Source: Microcaldota archaeon (GTDB lineage Archaea > Micrarchaeota > Micrarchaeia > Anstonellales > Bilamarchaeaceae). Taken from it: a stretch of DNA of 12,927 bases. Shown here piece after piece: positions 12,832 to 12,927 of this stretch (position 1 is the first letter of the stretch; every line of letters starts with the position of its first letter). A model generated the notes under the pieces. That model was not told the DNA's origin, ran no database searches, and saw only the letters and a program-made list of their open reading frames with translations. The stretch spans positions 1 through 12,927 of the forward strand of contig DAOVFD010000019.1 of the NCBI GenBank assembly GCA_030668565.1. Direction: 5' to 3'. Position numbers and translations under genes: made by a program.

Positions 12832-12927
12832 TGCCGAAGAAAGCGTTCGAGGTAATGAGGAATATTTCAGTTCTTTATGCGGGTACTTTCGCCTTTCTCG
12901 GAGGAATACTGGCGATTATTCTTCTGG
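12831..12927 (+). CDS. Membrane protein, 3' end beyond the window
   Basis: Only the first 32 codons are visible. The ATG at 12831 overlaps the TAA of the ATPase gene (TAATG) and has GGTG (12822-12825) at 5 nt inside the ATPase coding region, so translation is probably coupled. Residues 1-12 are positively charged (PKKAFEVMRN). From about 13 a hydrophobic segment begins (VLYAGTFAFLGGILAIILL), probably a first membrane helix. The family cannot be told from this fragment. Pairing with the ATPase suggests a shared function. Confidence 0.65.
   Translation, partial: MPKKAFEVMRNISVLYAGTFAFLGGILAIILL

Noticed and set aside
1..12927. CRISPR array, insertion sequence, tRNA or rRNA gene
   Set aside because: No regularly spaced repeats, transposase motifs, terminal inverted repeats, tRNA cloverleaf or rRNA segments were seen by reading both strands.

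Overview
The window reads as a piece of archaeal chromosome, moderately AT-rich by eye. The evidence is a PCNA clamp, a Rad50 with a zinc hook, RadA recombinase, a stand-alone translation-factor domain II protein, tandem Lrp/AsnC-type domains, a DUF4143-type ATPase, and archaeal expression signals. First genes have TATA-like boxes about 28 nt before the start codon with little or no leader. Other genes carry Shine-Dalgarno sites with a GGTG or GGAGG core 5-8 nt before the start. The atypical RadA P-loop and the many small hypothetical genes suit a little-studied lineage (DPANN-like or deep euryarchaeal), but the lineage cannot be fixed from sequence reading alone.

Layout, left to right. Bases 1-627 are the 3' part of a PCNA gene. 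A degenerate kinase-like gene (714-1607, +) follows and ends on the same CTAG as the convergent rad50 (3904-1604, -). The 184-base gap after rad50 contains what looks like a complete box C/D guide RNA (about 3982-4044, +). It has two guides of exactly 12 nt, and the second matches the universally conserved 16S rRNA segment around C1402 (E. coli numbering) at 11 of 12 positions. Then come a small glycine-rich membrane protein (+), a YkgJ-type cysteine-cluster protein and an MscS channel (both -), and a TauE/SafE-type exporter (+) that shares a divergent promoter with mscS.

Bases 6810-9278 are a minus-strand block: an outer-membrane-barrel-like secreted protein, a domain-II translation-factor-like protein, and a two-gene unit of a 93-residue acidic protein plus radA. 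Two identical 10-bp palindromes flank the TATA box of that unit. On the plus strand follow a two-module Lrp-like regulator (9403-10377), an ACT-domain regulator (10721-11368), a DUF4143 ATPase (11422-12831) under two near-identical palindromic repeats, and the first 32 codons of a membrane protein translationally coupled to it (TAATG). A 68-residue basic protein with a strong GGAGG site lies on the minus strand between the two regulators.

Three functions stand out: replication and repair (PCNA, Rad50, RadA), membrane transport and osmotic protection (MscS, TauE/SafE), and transcriptional control (Lrp-like, ACT). No mre11, herA or nurA lies next to rad50. The most unusual items are the guide RNA, the barrel-like protein in an archaeal setting, the kinase-like protein lacking its catalytic Asp, and the palindrome-TATA-palindrome promoters.
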